From contig CANGMW010000054.1 of NCBI GenBank assembly GCA_947454695.1, positions 1 to 11,527 on the forward strand: DNA of 11,527 bases. Reading direction: 5' to 3'. Made by a program: the position numbers and the translations under genes. How positions within the stretch are numbered: position 1 is the first letter of the stretch; each line of letters starts with the position of its first letter. Source of the stretch: Comamonadaceae bacterium (lineage in GTDB: Bacteria > Pseudomonadota > Gammaproteobacteria > Burkholderiales > Burkholderiaceae_C). The notes under the pieces are model-generated. The model saw nothing but the letters and a program-made list of their open reading frames with translations. It had not been told where the DNA came from and made no database searches. Below, piece by piece: positions 1 through 6,987 of this stretch.

Positions 1-158
1 TGACCCTGATGCCGGGCGATGTCATCACCACGGGTACCCCGCCCGGCGTGGGCATGGCCATGAAGCCGCCTGTCTTCTTGAAAAAAGGCGATCTGATGAC
101 GCTGGGGATTGAAGGTTTGGGCGAGCAACGACAAGTCGTGGTGCCCTTCAAACTGTAA
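1..158 (+). CDS. Fumarylacetoacetate hydrolase (FAH) family protein, 3' end only
   Basis: Only the last 51 residues are present (reading frame starts at base 3, TAA at 156-158); the 5' part lies before the window. The tail contains the PGDVITTGTPPGVG segment, a conserved C-terminal signature of the FAH fold, then MKPPVFLKKGD and GIEGLGEQRQ, both typical of this family. Members hydrolyse or decarboxylate acylpyruvates and related 2-oxo acids (acylpyruvate hydrolase, 2-hydroxyhepta-diene-dioate isomerase, ureidoglycolate lyase-like) using a divalent metal in the cytoplasm. The metal ligands are upstream of the window, so the substrate cannot be named. An intrinsic terminator begins 16 bases after the stop, so this gene ends a separate transcript and is not part of the downstream operon. 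Family assignment is firm; function is open. Confidence 0.85.
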   Translation, partial: TLMPGDVITTGTPPGVGMAMKPPVFLKKGDLMTLGIEGLGEQRQVVVPFKL

Positions 159-174
159 GTCGCAACACCCCCCC

Positions 175-205
175 AAAGAAGCCCCGGTATCGGGGCTTCT
201 TTTTT
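175..205 (+). terminator. Intrinsic terminator after the FAH-family gene
   Basis: The stem GAAGCCCCG (178-186) pairs perfectly with CGGGGCTTC (191-199) around a GTAT loop. It is extended by A-U pairs from the upstream A run, and a run of six T follows at 200-205. This is a textbook Rho-independent terminator. It separates the FAH gene from the beta-oxidation operon. Confidence 0.9.
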
Positions 206-239
206 GCCCGAACTTGCCCAAACGAAGCGAATTCATGCA

Positions 240-265
240 AAATAGCACGATCGTTCGTTTTATTT
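240..265. promoter_or_regulatory. Candidate TetR operator upstream of the first regulator
   Basis: The 8-base perfect palindrome ACGATCGT lies at 247-254 and is followed by a second partial copy, giving ACGATCGTTCGT (247-258). It is flanked by AAATA on the left (240-244) and TATTT on the right (261-265). It sits 54 to 61 bases upstream of the chosen TetR start, where an autoregulatory operator is expected. No convincing -35/-10 pair could be assigned, so the promoter itself is left unmarked. Binding by the adjacent regulator is an inference. Confidence 0.4.
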
Positions 266-307
266 GGGGCTGTGCCCCCCGTACAAATGACAAGCAAGAA
301 AGTAACT

Positions 308-985
308 ATGACTGCTGGCGACGCCGTGCGCGACGGGCGTGTGCTGCACAAGGGGCAGCAGACCAAGCAAGCCATCGTGGATGCTGCTTTGGGACTGGCC
401 GCGCAAGTCGGGCTGGAAGGCTTGAGCATTGGCGCCTTGGCCGAGCTCATGAACATGAGTAAATCCGGCGTGTTTGCGCATTTTGGCTCGCGTGAGGAAT
501 TGCAGATTTCTGTGGTCCGCGAGTATTTCAACCAGTTCGAGCGCGATGTGTTTGTGCCGGCCATGCAAGTTGAACGGGGTTTGCCCCGCGTGAAAGCCTT
601 GTTTGCCAACTGGATGCAGATCGTTGCCCAGGAAATTCAGTCAGGCTGCATCTTCATCAGCGGCGCGGTGGAGTTTGATGACCGGCCCGGTCCGGTGCGT
701 GATGCGCTGGCCAGTTCAGTGAAAGTCTGGTTAGGCGCAGTGCACCGTGCGGTGGTGCAGGCCAAACAAGCAGGCGACCTCTCAGATGACGCTGACGAGC
801 AGCAAATGACGTTTGAAATTCACGGTTTGATTTTGGCGCTGCACTACGAAGCACGATTTTTGAATAACCCGGTGTCCATTGAACGTGCCAACAAAGGGTT
901 TGACCACATCTTGGACCGCTATGGCCGGCACACTGAACCGCGTAAGCCATCGCGTCAATCCTCATCCTTGAATCAGCGCCATTAA
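308..985 (+). CDS. TetR/AcrR-family transcriptional regulator (probable regulator of the beta-oxidation operon)
   Basis: This is a 225-residue DNA-binding repressor-type protein. The N-terminal TetR domain is clear: helix 1 about residues 17-33, and a helix-turn-helix about 39-60 with the signature LSIGALAELMNMSKSGVFAHFGS. The C-terminal half (about 65-205) is all-helical ligand-binding sequence without a recognisable pocket motif. The ATG at 308 was chosen because AAGAAAG lies 5 bases upstream. An in-frame ATG at 287 has no ribosome-binding site but would add only seven residues, and a GTG at 272 is less likely. Only 39 bases separate its stop from the acyl-CoA dehydrogenase gene, so it probably heads that operon and controls it. 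TetR proteins beside beta-oxidation genes (FadR of Bacillus, PsrA) usually respond to acyl-CoA; that this one does is an inference. The last 15 residues are polar and probably disordered. Confidence 0.88.
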   Translation: MTAGDAVRDGRVLHKGQQTKQAIVDAALGLAAQVGLEGLSIGALAELMNMSKSGVFAHFGSREELQISVVREYFNQFERDVFVPAMQVERGLPRVKALFANWMQIVAQEIQSGCIFISGAVEFDDRPGPVRDALASSVKVWLGAVHRAVVQAKQAGDLSDDADEQQMTFEIHGLILALHYEARFLNNPVSIERANKGFDHILDRYGRHTEPRKPSRQSSSLNQRH

Positions 986-1012
986 TTCAATTTTGAACCC
1001 ACCACATCAACA

Positions 1013-1016
1013 GGAG
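1013..1016 (+). promoter_or_regulatory. Ribosome-binding site of the acyl-CoA dehydrogenase gene
   Basis: GGAG ends 8 bases before the ATG at 1025. It is too close (2 bases) to the in-frame TTG at 1019, so it decides the start in favour of the ATG. Confidence 0.8.
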
Positions 1017-1024
1017 TATTGAAA

Positions 1025-2821
1025 ATGCCCAGCTACAACCCGCCCCTGCGCGACATGCAATTTGTGATGCATGAAGTGCTCAACGTCACAGCTGAATTCA
1101 AGCAAATCCCCAAGCATGCGGAGATGGATGTTGACACCATCAATGCCGTGCTGGAAGAAGGCGGTAAGTTCGCTTCTGAAATCATTTTTCCCATCAACAT
1201 CAGCGGCGACACCCAAGGATGCGTGCTGGACAAAAAGACCCATGAGGTCACAGCGCCAGCGGGCTTCAAAGAGGCTTATGCGCAGTACGTGCAAGGCGGC
1301 TGGCCCTCACTGAGTTGCGATCCCGCCTACGGCGGCCAGGGCTTGCCGTTTGTGGTCAACCAGTGCATCTACGAGATGATGAATTCCGGCAACCAGGCCT
1401 GGACCATGTACCCGGGCCTCTCGCATGGTGCTTACGAGTGTTTGCACGCGCATGGCACCGAAGAACAAAAAACCGTCTACCTGCCCAAGCTGGTCAGCGG
1501 CGAGTGGACCGGCACCATGTGCCTGACCGAGCCGCATTGCGGCACCGACCTGGGGATGCTGCGCACCAAGGCCGAACCTCAGGCCGATGGCTCCTACAAG
1601 CTCAATGGTGCCAAGATCTTCATCAGCGCGGGCGAACATGACCTGGCCGATAACATCGTGCATCTGGTGTTGGCCCGTTTGCCTGATGCGCCGCAAGGCA
1701 GCAAAGGCATCAGCCTGTTTGTGGTGCCCAAGTTCAAGGTCAACGCCAAGGGCGAGATGACGGGGCGCAACGGCATTTACTGCGGCGGTTTGGAGCACAA
1801 GATGGGCATCCACGGCAACGCCACCTGCCAGATGGTGTTGGATGATGCGGTGGGTTCCTTGGTGGGTCAGCCCAACAAGGGCTTGCAGGCCATGTTTGTG
1901 ATGATGAACGCCGCCCGCCTGGGCGTGGGCAACCAGTCTCTGGGTCTGACCGAAGTGGCTTACCAAAACGCATTGGCTTACGCAAAAGACCGCATCCAGA
2001 TGCGCAGCCTCTCGGGCGTGAAGGCCAAGGACAAGCCGGCCGACCCCATCATCGTGCACCCCGATGTGCGCAAGATGCTGCTCACCGCCAAAGCCTATGC
2101 CGAAGGCGGCCGCGCATTGGCCTGCTACTGCGCCATGTTGCTGGACAAAGAGCTCAACCACACCGATGAAGCGGTGCGCAAAGACAGCGCCGAGATGCTG
2201 GCCCTGCTGACCCCCATCATCAAAGCTTTCATTACTGATAACGGCTTTCAAGCCACGGTCATGTGCCAGCAGGTGTTTGGCGGCCACGGCTACATCAAAG
2301 AGTGGGGCATGGAGCAGTATGTGCGTGATGCCCGCATCAACATGATTTACGAAGGCACGAACACCGTGCAGTCGCTCGACCTGTTGGGCCGCAAGGTGCT
2401 GGGCAACAACGGCGCCACGCTCAGGAAATTCGGCAAGCTGATCGCTGCGCTGGTGGAGGAAGAAGGCGTGAACGAAAAGATGGCCGAGTTCATCAACCCG
2501 CTGGCGGTGCTGGGTGAGCAGATCACCAAGTTCACCACTGAAATCGGCTTCAAAGGTTTCCAGAATCCCGACGAGGTGGGCGCTGCTGCCGTGGACTACC
2601 TGCGCGTGGCCGGCCATCTGGTGTTCGGTTATTTCTTTGCCCGCATGGCGCAAGTGGCCTTGCAGAAAATCGCCGCAGGCGACACCGATCCTTTCTATGC
2701 CGCCAAGCTGCAAACGGCGCGCTTTTACTTTGCCAAGCTCATGCCCGAGACGGCCACTCTGATGCGCACCGCGCGTGCCGGCTCCAAGGTGTTGATGGAC
2801 ACCGACTTGGCCTTGGCTTGA
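1025..2821 (+). CDS. fadE: Acyl-CoA dehydrogenase, long (about 600 aa) FadE/DmdC type
   Basis: This 598-residue FAD enzyme would oxidise acyl-CoA to trans-2-enoyl-CoA, the first step of beta-oxidation, passing electrons to an electron-transfer flavoprotein not encoded here. The short N-terminal segment PSYNPPLRDMQFV (2-14) is typical of the long subgroup. Next come the N-terminal and middle acyl-CoA dehydrogenase domains, with CLTEPHCGTDLG (166-177) at the FAD/substrate site, and then a helical C-domain with FGGHGY (418-423). The probable catalytic base is Glu443 in YEGTN (442-446). Residues about 460-598 form the extra C-terminal helical domain that distinguishes this class from 380-residue enzymes. 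Length matches Bacillus subtilis FadE and Ruegeria DmdC. It is followed 28 bases later by an exported protein gene and then by fadN- and fadA-like genes, which supports a fatty-acid role. Chain-length preference cannot be read from sequence. The symbol is by analogy with the Bacillus fadNAE genes. Confidence 0.93.
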   Translation: MPSYNPPLRDMQFVMHEVLNVTAEFKQIPKHAEMDVDTINAVLEEGGKFASEIIFPINISGDTQGCVLDKKTHEVTAPAGFKEAYAQYVQGGWPSLSCDPAYGGQGLPFVVNQCIYEMMNSGNQAWTMYPGLSHGAYECLHAHGTEEQKTVYLPKLVSGEWTGTMCLTEPHCGTDLGMLRTKAEPQADGSYKLNGAKIFISAGEHDLADNIVHLVLARLPDAPQGSKGISLFVVPKFKVNAKGEMTGRNGIYCGGLEHKMGIHGNATCQMVLDDAVGSLVGQPNKGLQAMFVMMNAARLGVGNQSLGLTEVAYQNALAYAKDRIQMRSLSGVKAKDKPADPIIVHPDVRKMLLTAKAYAEGGRALACYCAMLLDKELNHTDEAVRKDSAEMLALLTPIIKAFITDNGFQATVMCQQVFGGHGYIKEWGMEQYVRDARINMIYEGTNTVQSLDLLGRKVLGNNGATLRKFGKLIAALVEEEGVNEKMAEFINPLAVLGEQITKFTTEIGFKGFQNPDEVGAAAVDYLRVAGHLVFGYFFARMAQVALQKIAAGDTDPFYAAKLQTARFYFAKLMPETATLMRTARAGSKVLMDTDLALA

Positions 2822-2849
2822 TGAATTGAGTTCGCTACTGGAGACACCT

Positions 2850-3281
2850 ATGAAAAACAAAATGCTGGCCGTGCTGTTGGGGCTGTTCGCTTGGGGGGCA
2901 CAGGCCCAGATGACGCCCGTGGGTTTGTGGCGCACGATTGACGACGACACGCAAAAACCCAAGGCCGAAATACGCATCCGTCAAAACGACGCGGGCGTGG
3001 TGTCGGGTGTGATTGAAAAAGCCTTGATCACGTCGGATCTGCCCAATTGCAATTTGTGCACCGACGACCGCAAGGACCAACCCAAGGTGGGCATGGAAAT
3101 CATCCGCGGCGCCAAAAAAGTGTCTGGCAAGGATGTCTGGGAAGACGGCAATATTCTGGATCCTGAGAACGGCAAGACCTACACGCTGCGCATGACCCCC
3201 ATGGAGGGGGGCAGCAAGCTGCAGGTGCGTGGCTACATCGGATTTTTCTTTCGCAATCAAATGTGGATCCGGATTCAATAA
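2850..3281 (+). CDS. Exported DUF2147 family protein
   Basis: A small protein of 143 residues. It starts with a clear signal peptide: KNK, a hydrophobic core about residues 5-15, and a likely AQA cleavage site after Ala19, predicting a periplasmic mature protein of about 124 residues. The mature part begins MTPVGLWRTIDDDTQKPKA and ends with GYIGFFFRNQMWIRI, the conserved ends of the DUF2147 family. Two cysteines (Cys67, Cys70, in CNLC) could form a disulfide or bind metal. The ATG at 2850 has TGGAG 6 bases upstream; an in-frame start at 2826 would spoil the signal peptide. The function of DUF2147 proteins is unknown. Its place between the acyl-CoA dehydrogenase and the FadN-type gene, with an 18-base gap to the latter, means it is almost certainly co-transcribed with cytoplasmic beta-oxidation enzymes, which is unexpected for an exported protein. 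Confidence 0.88.
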   Translation: MKNKMLAVLLGLFAWGAQAQMTPVGLWRTIDDDTQKPKAEIRIRQNDAGVVSGVIEKALITSDLPNCNLCTDDRKDQPKVGMEIIRGAKKVSGKDVWEDGNILDPENGKTYTLRMTPMEGGSKLQVRGYIGFFFRNQMWIRIQ

Positions 3282-3286
3282 AACAT

Positions 3287-3293
3287 AAGGGGG
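3287..3293 (+). promoter_or_regulatory. Ribosome-binding site of the FadN-type gene
   Basis: AAGGGGG ends 5 bases before the ATG at 3299. It fixes the start there rather than at the in-frame ATG at 3263, which lies inside the end of the DUF2147 gene. Confidence 0.8.
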
Positions 3294-3298
3294 CAGCG

Positions 3299-5719
3299 AT
3301 GTCGCGATTTCAAGTCAAAAAAGTGGCGGTGCTGGGCGCCGGTGTCATGGGTGCGCAAATTGCTGCGCACCTGGTGAATGTCAAAGTGCCGGTCATGTTG
3401 TTCGATCTGCCCGCCAAGGAAGGGCCGAAAAACGGCATCGTCACCAAAGCCGTGGAGGGCTTGAAAAAGCTCAAGCCTTCGCCATTGGGTGTGGCCGAGG
3501 ACGCCGTGCTGATTGAGCAGGCCAACTACGAAGAGCATCTGGAGCAGCTGCGCGACTGCGACCTCATCATCGAAGCGATTGCCGAGCGCATGGACTGGAA
3601 GCTCGATCTCTACAAAAAGATCGCGCCCTTCATCGGCAAGCACACCATCGTGGCCTCCAACACCTCGGGTCTGTCCATCACCACCTTGTCGCAGGCTTTG
3701 CCTGAAGAGATCAAGCCGCGCTTTTGCGGCATCCATTTCTTCAACCCGCCGCGCTACATGTACTTGGTGGAGCTGATTGCCACGCCGACCACCCAACCGA
3801 TCATCCTGGATCAGCTGGAAGCCTTTGTCACCAGCGCGCTGGGCAAAGGCGTGGTGCGCGCCAAGGACACGCCCAACTTCATCGCCAACCGCGTGGGCAT
3901 TGCCGGCATGTTGATGACCATGAAGGAAGTGGAGAACTTCGGCCTGGGTTACGACGTGGTGGACGACCTCACCGGTAAGAAGCTTGGGCGCGCCAGTTCG
4001 GGGACCTTTCGCACCGCCGATGTGGTGGGTCTGGACACGATGGCGCACGTCATCAAAACCCTGCAAGACAACCTGAGCGAAAAAACCGATCCGTTCTACC
4101 CGAGCTTTGGCACCCCAGCGGTGCTCAAAACCTTACTGGAGATGGGCCACCTCGGCCAGAAAGCCAAGGCCGGTTTCTACAAAAAAGTGGGGCGCGACAT
4201 CCAGCGCTTTGACTTGTCGACTCGCAGCTATGTGCCCGCTGGCGAAAAAGCCGATGCGGTGTACGAGCGCATGCTCAAAAAGCCGGCGGGTGAGCGGCTC
4301 AAACTTCTGCGCGACAGCGAAGGCGCGCAAGGACGTTTTCTGTGGGCCATTTTGCGCAACAGCTTTCACTATGCCGCTGTGCATCTGGCCGAGATTGCCG
4401 ACACCGCACGCGACGTTGACCAGGCACTGCGCTGGGGCTTTGGCATGAAGCAGGGGCCGTTTGAGCTCTGGCAGGAAGCGGGCTGGCTGGACGTGGCGCG
4501 TATGGTCCAGGAAGACATCGATGCGGGCCGTGCTTTGAGCAAAGCGCCGCTGCCGCGTTGGGTATTTGAAGGGCCGGTGGCCAAAGCCGGCGGTGTGCAT
4601 ACGCCGCAGGGTTCATGGAACCCCACGGCAGCGCAGTTTGAGCCGGCGCGTCAGTTGCCGATCTATGCCGTGCAGTATTTCCGCGAAGGCATGCTGGGCG
4701 ATGGCGCCCCGAATCCGAAAACCGCGGGCGTGACCTTGCATGAAGACCGTGACATCCGTTTGTGGACGCTGGATGAAAGCCGACACAGCGCCACGGGCAG
4801 CGTGCTGATTGCCAGCATCAAAACCAAAATGCATGCCATCAGCCCCGGCGTGGCCGAAGGTTTGATTCGTGCGGTGAACCTGGCCGAACGCGACTACCAG
4901 GGCCTGGTGATCTGGTCGGGCGATGAGCCCTTCAGCGCCGGAGCGGACCTGCAAGCCATGTTGCCCGGATTCATGATGGGTGGCGTGGCCGTGATCGACA
5001 TGGCCGAGAAAGAATTGCAAAACGCCATGCTCAAGTTGCGCTATGCCAACGTGCCGGTGGTCGCTGCCGTGCGCGGCCTGGCGCTGGGCGGGGGCTGCGA
5101 AATGGCGGTCTACTCCGCGCGCCGCGTGGCCCATGTGGAAAGTTATATGGGCTTGGTGGAAGTCGGTGTGGGTTTGGTGCCCGGTGCGGGCGGCCTCACC
5201 TACATCGCCCGCCGTGCTGCCGAGAACGCAGCCAGCTCCACCGGCAAGGACATCGTGCCTTTCCTGACTGAAGGCTTCACCGCCGCAGCCATGGCCAAGG
5301 TGGGCACCAGCGCCATGGAGTCGCGCAAACTCGGTTACCTGCTGGACAGCGACATCATCGTCCCCAACAAGGACGAGCTCTTGTATGTGGCGTTGAACGA
5401 AGCGCGTGCGATGTACCAGAGCGGCTGGCGTCCTCCGCACCAGCGGCAGTTCGCGGTAGCGGGCCGCTCCGGCAAGGCCACCATCCAGGGCCAACTCATC
5501 AATATGCGCGATGGCGGCTTCATCAGCCAACACGACTTTGACATTGCCAGCCGGATTGCGAACGTGGTGACGGGCGGCGATGTGGAGGCCGGCACGCTGG
5601 TGAACGAGGCTTACCTGATGACCTTGGAGCGTCAGGCGTTTTGCGCACTGCTGGAAAGCCCCAAAACACAGGCCCGCATCATGGGCATGCTGTCCACTGG
5701 CAAACCCCTTCGCAACTGA
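3299..5719 (+). CDS. fadN: FadN-type bifunctional 3-hydroxyacyl-CoA dehydrogenase/enoyl-CoA hydratase
   Basis: This 806-residue cytoplasmic enzyme would carry out steps two and three of beta-oxidation: hydration of trans-2-enoyl-CoA and NAD-dependent oxidation of the 3-hydroxyacyl-CoA. Domain order is hydroxyacyl dehydrogenase first, crotonase last, the reverse of E. coli FadB and the same as Bacillus FadN. The NAD-binding Rossmann motif GAGVMG is at 13-18. SNTSGL (120-125), the catalytic His146 in GIHFFNP, Glu158 in LVELI and Asn197 in FIANR match the dehydrogenase active site. The second dehydrogenase C-domain spans about 340-460. The crotonase domain (about 500-720) has the oxyanion-hole segment FSAGAD (545-550), and both hydratase glutamates are present: Glu601 in GGGCE and Glu621 in VEVGVGLVPGAGG. 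Both activities therefore look intact. The stop overlaps a spare ATG (TGATG at 5717-5721), and the thiolase gene starts 29 bases on. Architecture is certain; the symbol rests on it. Confidence 0.93.
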   Translation: MSRFQVKKVAVLGAGVMGAQIAAHLVNVKVPVMLFDLPAKEGPKNGIVTKAVEGLKKLKPSPLGVAEDAVLIEQANYEEHLEQLRDCDLIIEAIAERMDWKLDLYKKIAPFIGKHTIVASNTSGLSITTLSQALPEEIKPRFCGIHFFNPPRYMYLVELIATPTTQPIILDQLEAFVTSALGKGVVRAKDTPNFIANRVGIAGMLMTMKEVENFGLGYDVVDDLTGKKLGRASSGTFRTADVVGLDTMAHVIKTLQDNLSEKTDPFYPSFGTPAVLKTLLEMGHLGQKAKAGFYKKVGRDIQRFDLSTRSYVPAGEKADAVYERMLKKPAGERLKLLRDSEGAQGRFLWAILRNSFHYAAVHLAEIADTARDVDQALRWGFGMKQGPFELWQEAGWLDVARMVQEDIDAGRALSKAPLPRWVFEGPVAKAGGVHTPQGSWNPTAAQFEPARQLPIYAVQYFREGMLGDGAPNPKTAGVTLHEDRDIRLWTLDESRHSATGSVLIASIKTKMHAISPGVAEGLIRAVNLAERDYQGLVIWSGDEPFSAGADLQAMLPGFMMGGVAVIDMAEKELQNAMLKLRYANVPVVAAVRGLALGGGCEMAVYSARRVAHVESYMGLVEVGVGLVPGAGGLTYIARRAAENAASSTGKDIVPFLTEGFTAAAMAKVGTSAMESRKLGYLLDSDIIVPNKDELLYVALNEARAMYQSGWRPPHQRQFAVAGRSGKATIQGQLINMRDGGFISQHDFDIASRIANVVTGGDVEAGTLVNEAYLMTLERQAFCALLESPKTQARIMGMLSTGKPLRN

Positions 5720-5748
5720 TGCGTGACCGAGACCACAGAAAGTCCACC

Positions 5749-6954
5749 ATGAAACAAATTCAAGACGCCTACATCGTTGCCGCCACCCGCACGCCCATTG
5801 GCCGCTCGCACCGCGGATTTTTCCGACACATGCGCCCCGATGATCTGCTGGCTGTGGCCTTGCGCTCTGCGTTGGCACAAGCGCCCGGTCTGGACCCGCG
5901 CGCGATCGAAGACGTGATTTGCGGCTGTGCCATTCCTGAGGCCCAACAAGGCCTGAACGTGGCACGCATCGGCGCCATCCTGGCCGGCCTGCCCAACACG
6001 GTGGGTGGCATCACCGTCAACCGCTTTTGCGCCTCGGGCCTGTCGGCCGTACAGATGGCGGCTGACCGCATCCGGGTGGGTGAAGCCGATGTGATGATCG
6101 CTGCCGGCACCGAGAGCATGAGCATGGTGCCCATGATGGGCAACGCGCCCAGCCTCTCGCCCACCATCTTCGCCAACACCGACGATGTCGATAACTACGG
6201 CATTGCCTATGGCATGGGCCTGACCGCCGAGAAAGTGGCGCAGCAGTGGAAAGTTTCACGCCAGGCGCAGGACGAGTTCGCCGTGCGCTCGCATCAGAAG
6301 GCCATCGCGGCGATGAAGGCTGGCGAGTTCACCGCCGAGATCACGCCGGTGCAAGTTGAGGAGCGCTCCGTCAATCTGGACAGCGCCGAAGTGACCGTTC
6401 AAACCCGCACCGTGAGCCTGGACGAAGGCGCCCGCCCGGACACCTCCCTGGAAGGTCTGGCCAAACTCAAGACCGTGTTCGCCGCCCGCGGCTCGGTGAC
6501 CGCCGGCAACAGCTCGCAGACCTCTGACGGCGCAGGTGCTGTGATCCTGGCCCGCGAGACGGCGGTCAAACGCTTTGGCCTCAAGCCCCTGGCGCGCTTT
6601 GTCAGCTACGCCTCGCGGGGTGTGCCGCCGCACATCATGGGCATCGGCCCGATCGAGGCCATTCCTGCAGCCCTGCGTTATGCCGGCCTGAAGCAGGACG
6701 ACATCGACTGGTTCGAACTCAACGAAGCTTTTGCCGCGCAATCGCTGGCGGTGATGAATACCCTGGGGCTGGATCCGGCCAAAGTGAACCCGATGGGCGG
6801 CGCGATTGCGCTGGGCCATCCTTTGGGCGCCACCGGTGCGATTCGTGCGGCCACCGTTATCCATGCCTTGCAACGCCACAACAAGAAGTACGGCATGGTC
6901 ACGATGTGTGTGGGCATGGGGCAGGGCGCTGCTGGCATTTTTGAGCGTGTCTGA
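5749..6954 (+). CDS. fadA: Acetyl-CoA C-acyltransferase (3-ketoacyl-CoA thiolase), FadA-like
   Basis: This 401-residue thiolase would cleave 3-ketoacyl-CoA with CoA to acetyl-CoA and a shortened acyl-CoA, the last step of beta-oxidation. All catalytic elements are visible: nucleophile Cys94 in NRFCASG (91-97), NEAFA (325-329), His357 in GHPLG (356-360) and the second cysteine Cys387 in CVGMG (387-391). The length is standard for the family. The ATG at 5749 gives the usual N-terminus (KQIQDAYIVAATRTPIG) and has a weak AGAAAG 6 bases upstream; an in-frame ATG at 5719 overlapping the fadN stop is possible but would add ten charged residues not typical of thiolases. It directly follows the FadN-type gene, its expected partner. 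A biosynthetic acetyl-CoA acetyltransferase is less likely from context, though sequence alone does not fully exclude it. Confidence 0.93.
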   Translation: MKQIQDAYIVAATRTPIGRSHRGFFRHMRPDDLLAVALRSALAQAPGLDPRAIEDVICGCAIPEAQQGLNVARIGAILAGLPNTVGGITVNRFCASGLSAVQMAADRIRVGEADVMIAAGTESMSMVPMMGNAPSLSPTIFANTDDVDNYGIAYGMGLTAEKVAQQWKVSRQAQDEFAVRSHQKAIAAMKAGEFTAEITPVQVEERSVNLDSAEVTVQTRTVSLDEGARPDTSLEGLAKLKTVFAARGSVTAGNSSQTSDGAGAVILARETAVKRFGLKPLARFVSYASRGVPPHIMGIGPIEAIPAALRYAGLKQDDIDWFELNEAFAAQSLAVMNTLGLDPAKVNPMGGAIALGHPLGATGAIRAATVIHALQRHNKKYGMVTMCVGMGQGAAGIFERV

Positions 6955-6987
6955 GTTGACTGAACTGCTTACCAGGGACGTCTTGCC

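Noticed and set aside
109..462. 117-codon open frame on the + strand running across the terminator into tetR
   Set aside because: It overlaps the FAH-gene end, the terminator hairpin and the TetR N-terminus in another frame, and its sequence matches no family pattern.
1307..2977. 556-codon open frame on the - strand opposite the acyl-CoA dehydrogenase
   Set aside because: The protein is His/Gln/Gly-rich with no domain pattern, as expected from the complement of a GC-rich codon-biased gene. The + strand frame has complete catalytic motifs and a ribosome site.
5719..5748. Alternative thiolase start at the ATG overlapping the fadN stop
   Set aside because: It would add MRDRDHRKST before the normal thiolase N-terminus. 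The ATG at 5749 gives the usual family start and has a weak ribosome site.
4613..5965. 450-codon open frame on the - strand spanning the end of fadN and the start of fadA
   Set aside because: It crosses two well-supported genes, is rich in His, Ala and Gln with no recognisable motif, and is an antisense shadow.
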